Notes: generated from the sequence alone by a model not told the origin. A stretch of DNA of 64,000 bases from Hoylesella timonensis 4401737 = DSM 22865 = JCM 15640 (GCF_000455445.1 NZ_HG417092.1:164529-228528); one strand, 5' to 3'. Numbered from the stretch's first letter, positions 1-9,656 are shown. A program made the numbers and translations.

Positions 1-5
1 CCAAA

Positions 6-413
6 ATGAAAGTAGACATTTCCCATTCGCAGACGCTGCCTACCAACGACCTGCTCAACCTGCCCGATATAGACGGGGTGTTTAATGAGGTGAAAGGACC
101 ATCTGTTCCACAACCCTCGCAAACTGCACCCAAAACAGCGCAGCCCAACATCCACAAGTCTGATGACAGTTGGCAGCTCTTCCAGCAGTATGCACAACAA
201 TACGGCTACCGTGTCAAGAAGTACGACCGCAAGAACTACGAGATAGACAACGAGGTAGTGGAGCTGCTGAAGCTCTGCAATATCAACAACATGTCGGTTA
301 CCGACATCATCAATGCCGCCCTCCGTGCCTTTATCGGCACCAACAGTGACTACCTCAAAGAGTTTCTACGCAGTAACGATTATATTGTCAATAACCTTCA
401 AAGTCATGTATAG
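6..413 (+). CDS. DUF3408-like conjugative element protein
   Basis: A 135-residue protein with a low-complexity Pro/Gln-rich first half (about residues 28-50) and a compact charged C-terminal half (about 52-125) that resembles the DUF3408 proteins found at the start of Bacteroides transfer operons. Those are thought to be ribbon-helix-helix-like DNA-binding or partitioning accessories; that role is family knowledge and is not visible as a catalytic motif. It overlaps the next gene by 8 bases (stop inside the next ATG region), so the two are probably translationally coupled. The ATG lies 5 bases from the window edge, so an earlier start cannot be excluded. Confidence 0.6.
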   Translation: MKVDISHSQTLPTNDLLNLPDIDGVFNEVKGPSVPQPSQTAPKTAQPNIHKSDDSWQLFQQYAQQYGYRVKKYDRKNYEIDNEVVELLKLCNINNMSVTDIINAALRAFIGTNSDYLKEFLRSNDYIVNNLQSHV

Positions 414-1008
414 GCAAAATATTATCTGGACCGTATCAATGGTGGATTTCCTTATCGACCACCACAAGAAGATGAACAATACCGCTTTAGCTGGACATTT
501 GGGTATTTCTCTGAGCTGCCTACGGCGGAAGTTGCATGAGTTGGGCTTGCGTAAACGTCCTGTCACCAAGGCGATGGCGGCGGCTGACACGGTCAGGCAG
601 TTATATAACAATCACTCTCATAGTGAGATAGCACAGTTTACAGGTATATCTACTAGGTCGGTTTCACGAATCGTTAAGAAGTACCACCTTGAAAGAACGG
701 CAGACGAAATCCGACAGATACGGTCGCGCAGCAGGAAGAGCATCATCAAACGGGAGAAGGCCCGCGTGTTGTTCGGACTACCACAAAAAACAAACATCAA
801 GGTGGTGGGCAACAAGAAACGTGTAGTCTTGAAGAGCATCCTGAAATCGTATGGCTATCTGGCCATTCCTGGCCATAACACCTTATATTATAATGAACAG
901 CTGAAGCGCAGACCGATCCGTGAGAGCAATGGGCAGAAGCTGGGATTGCAGTTTCAGCCAATGAGTGTCTATCTTGCCATGCCGGTTCAATGTCCATCGT
1001 TCACTTAA
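406..1008 (+). CDS. double helix-turn-helix DNA-binding protein
   Basis: About 200 residues. Two helix-turn-helix-like segments are visible: LAGHLGISLSCLRRKL near residues 28-44 and EIAQFTGISTRSVSRIV near residues 66-84, followed by a basic C-terminal half rich in Lys/Arg. The arrangement suggests a sequence-specific regulator or an accessory of the relaxosome; the actual target is unknown. I chose the ATG at 406 because it overlaps the preceding stop codon; an in-frame ATG at 439 is a fair alternative. An open frame continues upstream to 313, but that part lies inside the preceding gene and is unlikely to be used. Confidence 0.55.
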   Translation: MYRQNIIWTVSMVDFLIDHHKKMNNTALAGHLGISLSCLRRKLHELGLRKRPVTKAMAAADTVRQLYNNHSHSEIAQFTGISTRSVSRIVKKYHLERTADEIRQIRSRSRKSIIKREKARVLFGLPQKTNIKVVGNKKRVVLKSILKSYGYLAIPGHNTLYYNEQLKRRPIRESNGQKLGLQFQPMSVYLAMPVQCPSFT

Positions 1009-1020
1009 TGCCAATTGCGT

Positions 1021-1401
1021 ATGAGTTTTCAAATATTCCTTGGTTTTATTGTGGCTTGCTACCTCTGCTATTACTTGGGTACGGTGGCCTACGACCTGCT
1101 GGCAAACAGAAAGCGTGCTACCAGCGAAGACGATAAGGTACAGGAGGAAGCCATTGACATCTCCGATGAAGTAAGGGAATTTACGCCTATCCTTATCACT
1201 CGCCCCATCATCAAGAAACAGAAGACGGCTGCCCTGAAACGGAAGCAGACAGCAGAGCTCTTGATGACTGGCGGTATTGAAGTAAACAACCTGCTGGTCA
1301 AGGTGGAAGACCTGTCGAAAGACGGTGAGAACAGCGAACTGGGCAGCTTGCTTGCCAAATGGAAGGAGTTTGATCCCGAAAGAGGAGACCTTTCTCCATA
1401 A
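1021..1401 (+). CDS. single-pass membrane protein of the transfer operon
   Basis: A 126-residue protein with one N-terminal hydrophobic segment (residues about 3-24, FLGFIVACYLCYYLG) followed by a charged cytoplasmic or periplasmic domain of about 100 residues. Its place directly before the TraE-F-G genes matches the small membrane protein often called TraD in Bacteroides elements, but the sequence alone does not prove that name. A TTG six bases upstream is in frame; ATG 1021 is preferred. A gap of about 100 bases separates it from traE. Confidence 0.5.
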   Translation: MSFQIFLGFIVACYLCYYLGTVAYDLLANRKRATSEDDKVQEEAIDISDEVREFTPILITRPIIKKQKTAALKRKQTAELLMTGGIEVNNLLVKVEDLSKDGENSELGSLLAKWKEFDPERGDLSP

Positions 1402-1504
1402 AACATACCAACCTTTTATCTTTAATATTTCTGACCTAGCACTTTAACTTGTTTGACTTTCGGCTTTAACATGGAATTGAATTTCAAATTTAATCCATTC
1501 GATT

Positions 1505-1867
1505 ATGTCGCAATTGAGAAAACAAGCAGTAAAATGCGTGGGACGTGCTTGGAGTTTTGCGAAGTGTCAGTCTTTGAAATTAGCAGTAAGCGTGGGAATG
1601 TTCGCCATGAGTACTGGAACAATGCTGGCCAACAGCAAGGGTGCTGGCGGATTTTCCAAAGCTACCACGGAAATCTCTTCGTACCAGACCCCAGTTTCCA
1701 ACCTGATGAAGGCCATCGCAGCCGTCATCGTGTTAGTAGGAGCGTTCAATGTGTATTTCAAGATGCAGAACGGCGACCAGGACGTGAAAAAGACTATCAT
1801 GCTCACCATCGGTGGCTGTGTGGCTTTCATCGCCATGTCGGAAGCTCTTCCGCTCTTCTTCAAGTAA
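1505..1867 (+). CDS. traE: TraE-like (DUF4134) conjugation protein
   Basis: A 120-residue protein with a hydrophobic leader ending near ANSKGAGG and two transmembrane helices (about residues 67-85 and 97-117). Length, the GAGG segment and the position immediately before TraF and TraG match the DUF4134/TraE family of Bacteroides conjugative elements, which is considered the VirB2-pilin-like component of the transfer machine. The gene lies at the head of a tight run of tra genes. An alternative longer frame read from 1453 is a shadow. The pilin role is inferred from family knowledge. Confidence 0.85.
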   Translation: MSQLRKQAVKCVGRAWSFAKCQSLKLAVSVGMFAMSTGTMLANSKGAGGFSKATTEISSYQTPVSNLMKAIAAVIVLVGAFNVYFKMQNGDQDVKKTIMLTIGGCVAFIAMSEALPLFFK

Positions 1868-1928
1868 TCAATCGGTGGGAGCCGGACCTGCAACCAAGCG
1901 TCTGGCTCCTACCAAATTTCAAAGTTTT

Positions 1929-2207
1929 ATGGAAGATTTCTTTCCTATATACAAAGGCATACAGAAACCGTTGGAGTTCATGGGCATCAGAGGGCGTTTC
2001 CTAACCTTTGCCGCCATTGCCATCGGTGTATCCTTTCTCGGTTTCATCCTTTTTTCCATCATCCTGGGCAAGCTGGCTGGCTTTATTGCCATGATTGTTC
2101 TTGCCCTTGTCGGACTGGCCACCATCTACATACGGCAGCGCAATGGGCTTCACGCCAAGCATCGGAATAAGGGTATTTACATCTATCATGGGATTTTCAA
2201 ACACTAA
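1929..2207 (+). CDS. traF: TraF-like (DUF4133) inner-membrane conjugation protein
   Basis: A 92-residue protein starting MEDFFPIYKGI with two closely spaced transmembrane helices (about residues 24-46 and 49-68) and a basic tail. This matches the TraF/DUF4133 family, the VirB3-like partner of the TraG ATPase. The ATG at 1929 is preceded by an A/T-rich leader. The frame is open further upstream, but the preceding part overlaps traE out of frame. The stop is five bases before the traG start, which indicates one operon. Confidence 0.85.
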   Translation: MEDFFPIYKGIQKPLEFMGIRGRFLTFAAIAIGVSFLGFILFSIILGKLAGFIAMIVLALVGLATIYIRQRNGLHAKHRNKGIYIYHGIFKH

Positions 2208-2212
2208 CGGTT

Positions 2213-5092
2213 ATGGTACAGCAAAGAAAACCTTTCGATAAACTTTTCTCCCAGTTGCAGGACATCAGGGATAAGGACGGGAAACTGCTCAATACGGTGC
2301 TCTGGTCCCAGAAGGGAAATCCGTCCGTACTCTTCGAGATTGAGAATCCCGTGCAGCAATATTGTACCGATGCTGACCTATATTGCCTCTTCCAGGACGT
2401 ACTGGCCAACATTATAAAGACACTCGGTGAGGGGTATGCCCTACAAAAACAGGACATCTTCTGCAAGCAGGAGTATCACCATGAGCCGGAGGGAGGACAG
2501 GAGTTCTTGACCGAAAGCTACTTCAACTACTTCGAGGGACGGGAATATACCGACATACGCACCTTCCTCATCGTTACGCAGGAGTGTGCGCACAATGCCT
2601 TCGTGAAATACGACGCCAAACGATGGGAGGACTTCCACGTCAAAGTAGCCAAGATAGCTGACATTCTGCAAGAGAAAGGTATCGCCCACCGCAAGCTGAG
2701 CAAGTCGGAGATAGACGAGTATCTTCACCGCTTTATGGCATTCCAGTTCAAGCAGGGTCCATTCTCCATGACCAATTTCAAGTGTTCTGATGAGAACCTG
2801 AAGATAGGCGACCGGACGGTAAAGTCTTTTCCCTTGGTGGATATAGATGAAATCAATATGCCTAACTTCGTGAGGCCGTTCCTTTCGGTCAACATCAACG
2901 GCACCTACATTGCCACCGACCTCTTCTCTTTCCTAACGGAGATACCTTATACTGACTGCGTCATCTACAATCAGGTCATACAAATACCTGCCCAGCGCAG
3001 GCTTATGCGCAAGCTGCAAAGCAAAGCGAAGCGCCACGGCTCCATGCCCGATCCGTCGAACCGCATCGCCAAAGAAGATATAGAACGACTGTTGGACACA
3101 CTGGCTGTGGATAGCAAACTGATGGTTTATACCAATTTCAATATCCTCGTCAGTTGTCCGCACGACAAGATAACGCCGGTTACATCGTACATCGAGACAA
3201 AGCTCTACGACTGTGCCATCATGCCCTCTCGATCGGCATATAACCAGCTGGAGCTCTTCACGTGTAGCTTTCCCGGCAATGGCTATGCCTTCAATCCTGA
3301 TTACGACCTTTTTCTTACGCTGTCGGATGCGGCGCTCTGCCTATGCTTTAAGGAGCATCTGAAACATTCTGAGGAGACGCCGCTCAAAACCTACTATACA
3401 GACAGGCAGGGACTTCCTGTGGCGATAGACATTACCGGTAAGGAGGGAGTACACAAGTACACTGACAATGCTAATTTCTTCTGTATCGGACCCAGTGGCA
3501 GCGGTAAGAGCTTCCACATGAATAGTGTGGTGCGCCAGCTTCTGGAGCAGAATACGGATGTGGTGATGGTAGATACTGGAGATAGCTACGAGGGTATATG
3601 CAGCTACTTCGGTGGCACCTATATCACCTACTCCAAAGAGCATCCCATCTCCATGAATCCGTTTAAGATTACGAAGACGGAATACCGACAGAACTTCGGG
3701 GAGAAGAAGAACTTTCTCAAATCGCTTATCTTCCTCATCTTCAAGGGAAGCGAGATGCCTTCAAAGATTGAAGATGCTATCATCAATCAGGTCATCGTGG
3801 AGTATTATGACGCTTTCTTCCACCCCTTCCGTGGTTTTTCCGCAGAAGAAAAAGATAGGTTGCGCCACCGGCTCTTGCTGGAGGATAAAAAGAACGGTGA
3901 GTATGAGAAGTATGGTGAGAAGGTGGAGCATAGCTACTATCAAGATTTTGAGGGATATCAGGGAAACACTTCTGCAAGTGTAAATGCAGAAAGCAGAGAT
4001 ACCATCTTTTCTGAAGCCGAGGTTGCGCATCACATCAAGGCAAAGCGCCAGGTAGAAAAGCTGCATGCTCTGGTCAATGACCAGGCTGCGACGGAGGGTG
4101 AGAAGGTGGCTGCCAACCGTCAACTCATGCGCCTCATGGCTGAGGTTATCGAAGGCAGCTACCTCATGCGCATCGAACAGAAAATCGAGAAGATGGAGCA
4201 GCGCAGACGTAAGATGACGGTCAGGAAGCTGTCCTTCAACACTTTCTATGAATATGCGCTGGAACGTATTCCACAGCTGATGACCGAAAAGAAGATAGCC
4301 TTCGACATTGACAACTTTGCTGCTATTCTCGAACAGTTCTACCGTGGTGGCGAGCTGGAGTGCACGCTGAACAACGATCTGGAACAGTCACTCTTCGATG
4401 AACGGTTTATTGTCTTCGAGATTGACAAGATCAAAGATGACCCTGTGCTGTTCCCTATCGTGGTGCTCATCATCATGGATGTGTTTCTCCAGAAGATGCG
4501 TATCAAGAAAGGCCGAAAAGCTCTCATCATCGAAGAGGCATGGAAAGCTATCGCCTCGCCTACGATGGCAGAATATATCAAGTATCTCTACAAGACGGTG
4601 CGTAAGTTCCACGGCATCGCCGGAGTAGTGACACAGGAACTGAACGACGTGATTGATTCTCCCATTGTCAAGGAGGCTATCATCAACAACAGCGACGTGA
4701 AAATTCTGCTTGACCAGGCCAAATTCAAGGATCGGTACGATGACATCGCGGCTATCCTCGGACTGACAGCGGTTCAACGACAGCAGATCTTCACCATCAA
4801 CAGTCTTAACAACCACGAGGGGCGGAATTACTTCAAGGAGGTATGGATATGCCGTGGACAGGTATCGGATGTGTATGGTGTGGAAGAACCGCCTGAATGT
4901 TACTGGGCCTACACCACGGAACGGGCGGAAAAGGAAGCCCTCAAGATTTACACGAAGCATTATGGTGGTAACATCCAACGGGCCATCACAGAGATAGAGA
5001 AAGACCGCAGAAAGGCAGGGATAAGCAAATATCTCGATTTCGCGCGGCATGTCAACGAACATCAAAACATTATGAGCTTATGGAAAAGTTAA
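2213..5092 (+). CDS. traG: TraG, VirB4-type conjugation ATPase
   Basis: A 959-residue ATPase powering the mating-pair apparatus. The Walker A motif GPSGSGKSFHMN lies near residues 426-437, and the Walker B region LIIEEAWK near residues 771-778. The N-terminal half carries the CagE/TrbE/VirB4-like domain. A long charged insert around residues 560-690 (helical, Glu/Lys-rich) separates the two ATPase halves, which is usual for Bacteroides TraG. It overlaps the next gene by 13 bases, consistent with coupled translation. Length and motifs are intact, so the protein is probably functional. Confidence 0.93.
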   Translation: MVQQRKPFDKLFSQLQDIRDKDGKLLNTVLWSQKGNPSVLFEIENPVQQYCTDADLYCLFQDVLANIIKTLGEGYALQKQDIFCKQEYHHEPEGGQEFLTESYFNYFEGREYTDIRTFLIVTQECAHNAFVKYDAKRWEDFHVKVAKIADILQEKGIAHRKLSKSEIDEYLHRFMAFQFKQGPFSMTNFKCSDENLKIGDRTVKSFPLVDIDEINMPNFVRPFLSVNINGTYIATDLFSFLTEIPYTDCVIYNQVIQIPAQRRLMRKLQSKAKRHGSMPDPSNRIAKEDIERLLDTLAVDSKLMVYTNFNILVSCPHDKITPVTSYIETKLYDCAIMPSRSAYNQLELFTCSFPGNGYAFNPDYDLFLTLSDAALCLCFKEHLKHSEETPLKTYYTDRQGLPVAIDITGKEGVHKYTDNANFFCIGPSGSGKSFHMNSVVRQLLEQNTDVVMVDTGDSYEGICSYFGGTYITYSKEHPISMNPFKITKTEYRQNFGEKKNFLKSLIFLIFKGSEMPSKIEDAIINQVIVEYYDAFFHPFRGFSAEEKDRLRHRLLLEDKKNGEYEKYGEKVEHSYYQDFEGYQGNTSASVNAESRDTIFSEAEVAHHIKAKRQVEKLHALVNDQAATEGEKVAANRQLMRLMAEVIEGSYLMRIEQKIEKMEQRRRKMTVRKLSFNTFYEYALERIPQLMTEKKIAFDIDNFAAILEQFYRGGELECTLNNDLEQSLFDERFIVFEIDKIKDDPVLFPIVVLIIMDVFLQKMRIKKGRKALIIEEAWKAIASPTMAEYIKYLYKTVRKFHGIAGVVTQELNDVIDSPIVKEAIINNSDVKILLDQAKFKDRYDDIAAILGLTAVQRQQIFTINSLNNHEGRNYFKEVWICRGQVSDVYGVEEPPECYWAYTTERAEKEALKIYTKHYGGNIQRAITEIEKDRRKAGISKYLDFARHVNEHQNIMSLWKS

Positions 5093-5808
5093 GGTTAATT
5101 TTCGTTCTGGCGATGCTCCTTGCCTCGCTGAACATTCGGGCTGGCTGGCGTGTGGTGATAGACAAGAAAACCACGGCCGCCGTTATGTCCAACGCTGCTT
5201 CGCAGAAACTCATAGAGGACAGGCACAACGGGCGTCTGGATTCCATCAATACCAAGCAAGAGAAGCTGATGAAATATACAGCTACGATGGCAAGCATCAA
5301 GGAACTTTACCAACTCTCCATGCAGAACATCACTGGTTTTGGGGAAGAAAGCAGATACTACGGTGAAATCGTCTCGCTCACAGCCAGCATCTTCAAGGAT
5401 GTGCCCATCGTGCTGAAACAGCTCGGCAAGTCACCGGGCAAGAACTATGTGGTATGCCTCAATGAGATGACCAATCTCGTGTCCGAGACGCAAGGACTGG
5501 TACACGACTTTGTGGATATTGTAAACAACGGCAAGGTACGCAATCCTTTGGGCACGGCCAAAGATGACGGCAAGGACGACGGATATAACCTGCTCAACCG
5601 CTATGAGCGGCTGACGATGGCCAACAAGATCTACAGTCGTCTGCTTGAAATCCACTATAAGCTGGAGGTTATGGTGATGATGTGCCAATTCGGTAACAAC
5701 TGGGGGGATGTGCTCATGGCCATTGACGTGGAGTCGTGGGCTGCCTATATCACGGCTCAAAACTCCGTTGACGGGTTGATTGATAACTGGAACGGCTTGG
5801 GTGTCTAA
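5080..5808 (+). CDS. secreted helical transfer protein (TraI-position), paralog 1
   Basis: A 242-residue protein with a signal peptide (residues 1-21, ending IRA) and a predominantly helical body. It occupies the place normally held by TraI (DUF4141) between TraG and TraJ. Its C-terminus, DVESWAAYITAQNSVDGLI followed by a Trp, closely resembles the C-terminus of the protein encoded at 23942-24664 and more loosely that of the next gene, so these appear to be paralogs. A periplasmic VirB5-like role is plausible but is an inference. It starts inside the traG 3' end. Confidence 0.6.
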   Translation: MEKLRLIFVLAMLLASLNIRAGWRVVIDKKTTAAVMSNAASQKLIEDRHNGRLDSINTKQEKLMKYTATMASIKELYQLSMQNITGFGEESRYYGEIVSLTASIFKDVPIVLKQLGKSPGKNYVVCLNEMTNLVSETQGLVHDFVDIVNNGKVRNPLGTAKDDGKDDGYNLLNRYERLTMANKIYSRLLEIHYKLEVMVMMCQFGNNWGDVLMAIDVESWAAYITAQNSVDGLIDNWNGLGV

Positions 5809-5821
5809 AAATGTTTGGCTT

Positions 5822-6517
5822 ATGAAAAAGGCATGGAATATAAAAAGATATGGGCTGTTGTTATGGTGCTTCATGGTAGCAGCTCCCATCTTTGCCGATG
5901 TTATACCGACGCCGAGGGATCCGCTAACCATTGAAGCCCTTATCAGTCTGCATAAACTCATCAAGGGTGAAGAAGACAAGGCCTTGGCAAAGGTGGCAAC
6001 GAGTTTTGGTGAACAGAGCATCATCACAAAGGGTGCTACCAAGTTCAATGATGTCAGAACGATCTTGGACAGCAAATTGAATAATGGCTATTCCTACGTC
6101 ATCTTAGCCAGCGCATTGGGTTCGACAGTCAACAGCATGTATCGCCTGATACAGGAGTACTCCCAGTTTACACGCTCCACTTTTCAATATACCTCCAAGA
6201 AACCGATGGTGGCATGGTACTATACAGAAGCGAATATGGCTTGTGCAAGAGAAATCAAAAACATCAAAGCCCTTTATGCATCACTTGCCGCCAGCGGTGT
6301 CAATGTAATGAAGGCCTCAATGGACGAGAAGCTTCACCTTATCATGGAGTTGAAGACTTCCATAGAGAACATGAGAGGTATCATCGACGGTGCCAACGTC
6401 TGGTGTAGCATCATTACCGTCGGCGGGGTCAGATACGATTATATTTGGGACATCCTCAACAGTGAGGTGACAGACAAAATAGCAGAAGGAGTAATTAACA
6501 AATGGAACAGTATTTGA
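5822..6517 (+). CDS. secreted helical transfer protein, paralog 2
   Basis: About 231 residues. The start at ATG 5822 gives a clean signal peptide (MKKAWNIKRYGLL to IFA, about residues 1-23); the frame is open further upstream, but that part overlaps the previous gene. The mature part is helical with no recognisable catalytic motif. It ends in AEGVINKWNSI, a weak version of the VDGLI-xx-W tail shared by the genes at 5080 and 23942. It overlaps the next gene by 16 bases. Probably a periplasmic subunit of the transfer apparatus; function unknown. Confidence 0.5.
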   Translation: MKKAWNIKRYGLLLWCFMVAAPIFADVIPTPRDPLTIEALISLHKLIKGEEDKALAKVATSFGEQSIITKGATKFNDVRTILDSKLNNGYSYVILASALGSTVNSMYRLIQEYSQFTRSTFQYTSKKPMVAWYYTEANMACAREIKNIKALYASLAASGVNVMKASMDEKLHLIMELKTSIENMRGIIDGANVWCSIITVGGVRYDYIWDILNSEVTDKIAEGVINKWNSI

Positions 6518-7194
6518 GAAAATTTCTATTCATCATGACAGGGTTACTTAATCTTTCCCTGTCCACATTTGCACAGCATCCGACCTACGATGACCAGAAG
6601 GAAAAGCAGTGGAAGTCAATGGAGAACGGACCATGGGACTTTGCTCCTGCATGGTATTATTACTTATTACACAAGAAATATAGCGGCGGTGAGGCTTACT
6701 GGCAATGGAGATTTCTCAAATCTGGCTGGAGAGTTAGGTTTAAGGAAAGTAAGTCCAGCGTGAAACGCATCATGCCCACTCGTATCACCGCCGAAGAGAC
6801 GCAACGACAGAAGATGAAGGAAACCGAACAGGAACGTGCGAAGATAGAAGAACTCTACAAGGAGGAAGTGGCGCGTGCCGCTGACAGGAATGTCGATCTG
6901 GTTTATTCCTCCTTCAAAGCCGACTTCGAACGCATGCAGAATTCTATTTCCGACGGACTGCTCTTCTGTATGCAGAGGAGCAGCGGCAAACTGAAATTTC
7001 AGGTCGATGAGCTGACCCGGCAGAACGAAATGATTTGCCAGGATATAGCCTATATCCATCAGACGGGTGTGGGATATGAACTTGAAAACGCCAAACGGCA
7101 GAAAGCCTACCAACAATATAAGAAACAGATGGAGGAAATTGTCAGTCGCGTGGCGCATCTTGTAGGCATGGCGCAAAACTATTACAAACGATAA
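6502..7194 (+). CDS. secreted coiled-coil protein of the transfer operon
   Basis: A 230-residue protein with an N-terminal signal peptide (to about residue 24, STFAQ), an aromatic-rich stretch (WDFAPAWYYYLL, about residues 45-57) and a long Glu/Lys/Arg-rich helical region (about 95-135) typical of coiled coils. The C-terminal third is also helical. It sits between paralog 2 and TraJ. Small secreted proteins with this layout occur in some Bacteroidales conjugative elements (possibly the DUF5045 family, recalled and unverified). Role unknown. Confidence 0.5.
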   Translation: MEQYLRKFLFIMTGLLNLSLSTFAQHPTYDDQKEKQWKSMENGPWDFAPAWYYYLLHKKYSGGEAYWQWRFLKSGWRVRFKESKSSVKRIMPTRITAEETQRQKMKETEQERAKIEELYKEEVARAADRNVDLVYSSFKADFERMQNSISDGLLFCMQRSSGKLKFQVDELTRQNEMICQDIAYIHQTGVGYELENAKRQKAYQQYKKQMEEIVSRVAHLVGMAQNYYKR

Positions 7195-7198
7195 GATT

Positions 7199-8557
7199 AT
7201 GGTTACAGATATTTTGATGAATATTGCTAGTCAGCTACTCACCATGGGACTGCCCTCTATCGACCAAAGCCTTGAGAAGCTGCTGGTGGCGATGGAGACT
7301 TTTCCGAAGTCGGCGGTGCTGGGCAACACCGTGGGCTACGCCCGTGTCATAGGCTTGTGCCTCGCCCTTTGTGTGGGTTCCTACGAGTGCTGGATGATGA
7401 TGCTTGGGCGTAGGGCGATGGACGTAATGAAACTTCTCCGCATCGTGGGACTGTCCATCTGCATCACTTACAGTTCTTGGATCTGTCAGGAACTGGCCCG
7501 ACCGGGCAAAGCGTTGGAGGCGACCACCAAACAGATGGCGAGCAGCAAGAACAAGGAAGTGGCTGCGCTGGAACTCAAAGTAGCACAGAAGCAGTCGGAC
7601 TATCTCAAACGACTCCGCCAAGTGCAGGACAGTATTGAGACAGCGAAGCAGGTACAGACCATCGGGGAGGATGCCCATTGGTGGGATAAGCTCATCTACA
7701 ACATGGAAAATCTGGGCACGACCATCAACAACTATGCGCAGCGAGCCACCGTAGCCGCTGAGACAAAAGTGTCGGAATGGATAAACGACGTGATACGTTT
7801 CATCGGTGAACTGATATTCCAGATGTCGTATTATGGCATCTTGGTAGCTCAGCGTATTTTCATGGCTATACTGGCCACATTTGCCCCCATCATGTTCGCC
7901 CTCTCGATAGTACCGCCATGGAGCAGTGCATGGTCGCAATGGATCAGCAAATATCTGTCCTTGTCGCTATGGGGATTTGTCACCTATATGTGCCTGTACT
8001 ATATCGACTTCATCCTGATGTATAACCTCGGAGAGGACCTCAATGCCTATGGCAGGCTTCTGCAGGGGCAGGTGAACTCTTGGGGACAGATAGGCGCTTT
8101 GGGCATTCAGGGCATCGGCTCCAACTGCATGTATGCTATGGGTATGCTGGTGGGTGCCTATATCATCCGTTTCGTCCCTGAAGTGGCATCATGGCTAATT
8201 CCAGGGGGTGTGAGTTCAAGTGCTGGCAGTGCAGCTGGAGCTGTCGTGGCAGGAGCCGTGGGCGGAGCTGTGGGCAGTGCCGCTTCTACTGGAGTGGGTA
8301 TCGCTTCAGTGGCTACACCAATGGCGGGCGCGGCAGTCTCTGGTGCGGCGCATCTTGGCGCGGCTGGTATGGCAGGAGCTGTGAGCGGTGCAAGTGGCTA
8401 TTCCGATGGCGGAGTGGCTACTATGGCTGGAGTCATGGGAGGCGCTGCCTCAGGTGTGGCGAAAGAGGCCAAACACATGTTCAAAGAAAGCTCTGCTGGC
8501 AAGGCGGCATCGAAGATGGGCAACTCCATGAGAGATTCTTATAACAGAGGAAAATAA
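7199..8557 (+). CDS. traJ: TraJ, polytopic VirB6/TrbL-like conjugation protein
   Basis: A 452-residue membrane protein. Hydrophobic segments lie near residues 40-60, 80-98, 200-235, 245-285 and 305-330. A Gly/Ala/Ser-rich tail (about residues 340-425) follows, which is the usual signature of TraJ of Bacteroides elements and of VirB6/TrbL proteins. A charged stretch around residues 115-150 may be coiled coil. It forms the inner-membrane channel component in this family. The gene follows the previous stop by four bases and is followed by traK after 17 bases. Confidence 0.85.
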   Translation: MVTDILMNIASQLLTMGLPSIDQSLEKLLVAMETFPKSAVLGNTVGYARVIGLCLALCVGSYECWMMMLGRRAMDVMKLLRIVGLSICITYSSWICQELARPGKALEATTKQMASSKNKEVAALELKVAQKQSDYLKRLRQVQDSIETAKQVQTIGEDAHWWDKLIYNMENLGTTINNYAQRATVAAETKVSEWINDVIRFIGELIFQMSYYGILVAQRIFMAILATFAPIMFALSIVPPWSSAWSQWISKYLSLSLWGFVTYMCLYYIDFILMYNLGEDLNAYGRLLQGQVNSWGQIGALGIQGIGSNCMYAMGMLVGAYIIRFVPEVASWLIPGGVSSSAGSAAGAVVAGAVGGAVGSAASTGVGIASVATPMAGAAVSGAAHLGAAGMAGAVSGASGYSDGGVATMAGVMGGAASGVAKEAKHMFKESSAGKAASKMGNSMRDSYNRGK

Positions 8558-8574
8558 ACTAAAAACGACAGGAT

Positions 8575-9171
8575 ATGTTAATACAAAGTTTGGAACAGAA
8601 AACAAGGCTCGCGCTGACAACTGTACTGCTGACCATCATCGGCAGTACGGTGGTCTGTGCCTGCTGCATCTTCTACTGTGCCAAGTTGGTAACGGAAGAG
8701 CGTAATCAGATTTATGTCCTCGATGGCGACATTCCTTTCCTCGCTGAAAGGAGTAAGCAAGAGGCGAATTTTGTCATGGAGGCAAAAGCACACATCCAGC
8801 TCTTCCATCAGTATTTCTTCAATCTGCCGCCCGATGACGACTATATCAAATGGACACTGTCCAAAGCCATTTATATGGCGGACGGTACGGCTCTCAAACA
8901 GAAACAGGCGATGGAGGAAAACGGTTTTTACTCGGACATCGTCTCTTCTTCGGCCGTGTGCATGATCATCTGTGACTCCATCAAGCTGGACGAACACACT
9001 CGAAAGTTCAAATACTACGGTACGCAGATTATTAAACGTCGTTCACGCGACATGAAACGCTCTCTTATTACGGTGGGCAGCATTGAGAATGTACCTCGGA
9101 CAAGGAACAATCCGCACGGTCTGCTGATTACCAACTGGAGAACATTGGAGAACAAGGATTTAGACTACTAA
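8575..9171 (+). CDS. traK: TraK, VirB8-like conjugation protein
   Basis: A 198-residue protein with a short cytoplasmic N-terminus, one transmembrane helix (about residues 12-36, LALTTVLLTIIGSTVVCACC) and a periplasmic domain. Length, topology and place between TraJ and TraL fit TraK of the Bacteroides conjugative transposon family, which is regarded as the VirB8-like scaffold. The reading frame is intact and separated from its neighbours by a few bases only. No cysteine or catalytic motif of note in the periplasmic part. Confidence 0.85.
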   Translation: MLIQSLEQKTRLALTTVLLTIIGSTVVCACCIFYCAKLVTEERNQIYVLDGDIPFLAERSKQEANFVMEAKAHIQLFHQYFFNLPPDDDYIKWTLSKAIYMADGTALKQKQAMEENGFYSDIVSSSAVCMIICDSIKLDEHTRKFKYYGTQIIKRRSRDMKRSLITVGSIENVPRTRNNPHGLLITNWRTLENKDLDY

Positions 9172-9175
9172 GGGT

Positions 9176-9652
9176 ATGAGGAAGAAAATGAAACGTGCGA
9201 AAGAGGCCAAGGCCAGATGGGAACAGGAAACCAAGGGGAAACTGGAGTCCTTTGTAAGGAAGCTCTCTTTGCAATGGAAGATACGGGAACGGATAGATGC
9301 TGCCAACGCATGGGCTGTGAAACACCCGAAGCGTACGGCGGCCATAACCATCGGTGCGCTGGTCTGTTCGCTCTGCTTGGGGATAGTCGTGTCACTCTAT
9401 ACTCCGCAACCCAGCAAGGATATTGTGGGGGAGATAGAGAATGTGCAGCCTATGTTCGCCGGACTGCAGAGCATACAGAACGGCAAGAACGTACAGGTTC
9501 GAGAGATCGGACAACTGGCTCTGCGAGGACAGCGGCTGAAATGGGAACTGGATTCCTTGGTACGTATTCCTATCAAGACGCATCAGGATTCCACGCTTAT
9601 CATCTATAAATATAGGCAGCTCGAAATGATAGTGACAAACTTAAAACATTAA
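9176..9652 (+). CDS. TraL-position single-pass membrane protein
   Basis: A 158-residue protein with a very basic N-terminal cytoplasmic segment (Lys/Arg-rich, residues 1-55), one transmembrane helix (about residues 60-80, TAAITIGALVCSLCLGIVVSLY) and a C-terminal periplasmic domain. It lies exactly between traK and traM, where small membrane protein TraL is normally found, but is somewhat longer than the TraL proteins I recall. I therefore give the position-based name only. It is in the same operon, four bases after traK and four bases before traM. Confidence 0.6.
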   Translation: MRKKMKRAKEAKARWEQETKGKLESFVRKLSLQWKIRERIDAANAWAVKHPKRTAAITIGALVCSLCLGIVVSLYTPQPSKDIVGEIENVQPMFAGLQSIQNGKNVQVREIGQLALRGQRLKWELDSLVRIPIKTHQDSTLIIYKYRQLEMIVTNLKH

Positions 9653-9656
9653 TGAT

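Noticed and set aside
4388-5065. 225-codon frame opposite traG
   Set aside because: It is a shadow of the traG reading frame, with no recognisable domain or start signal.
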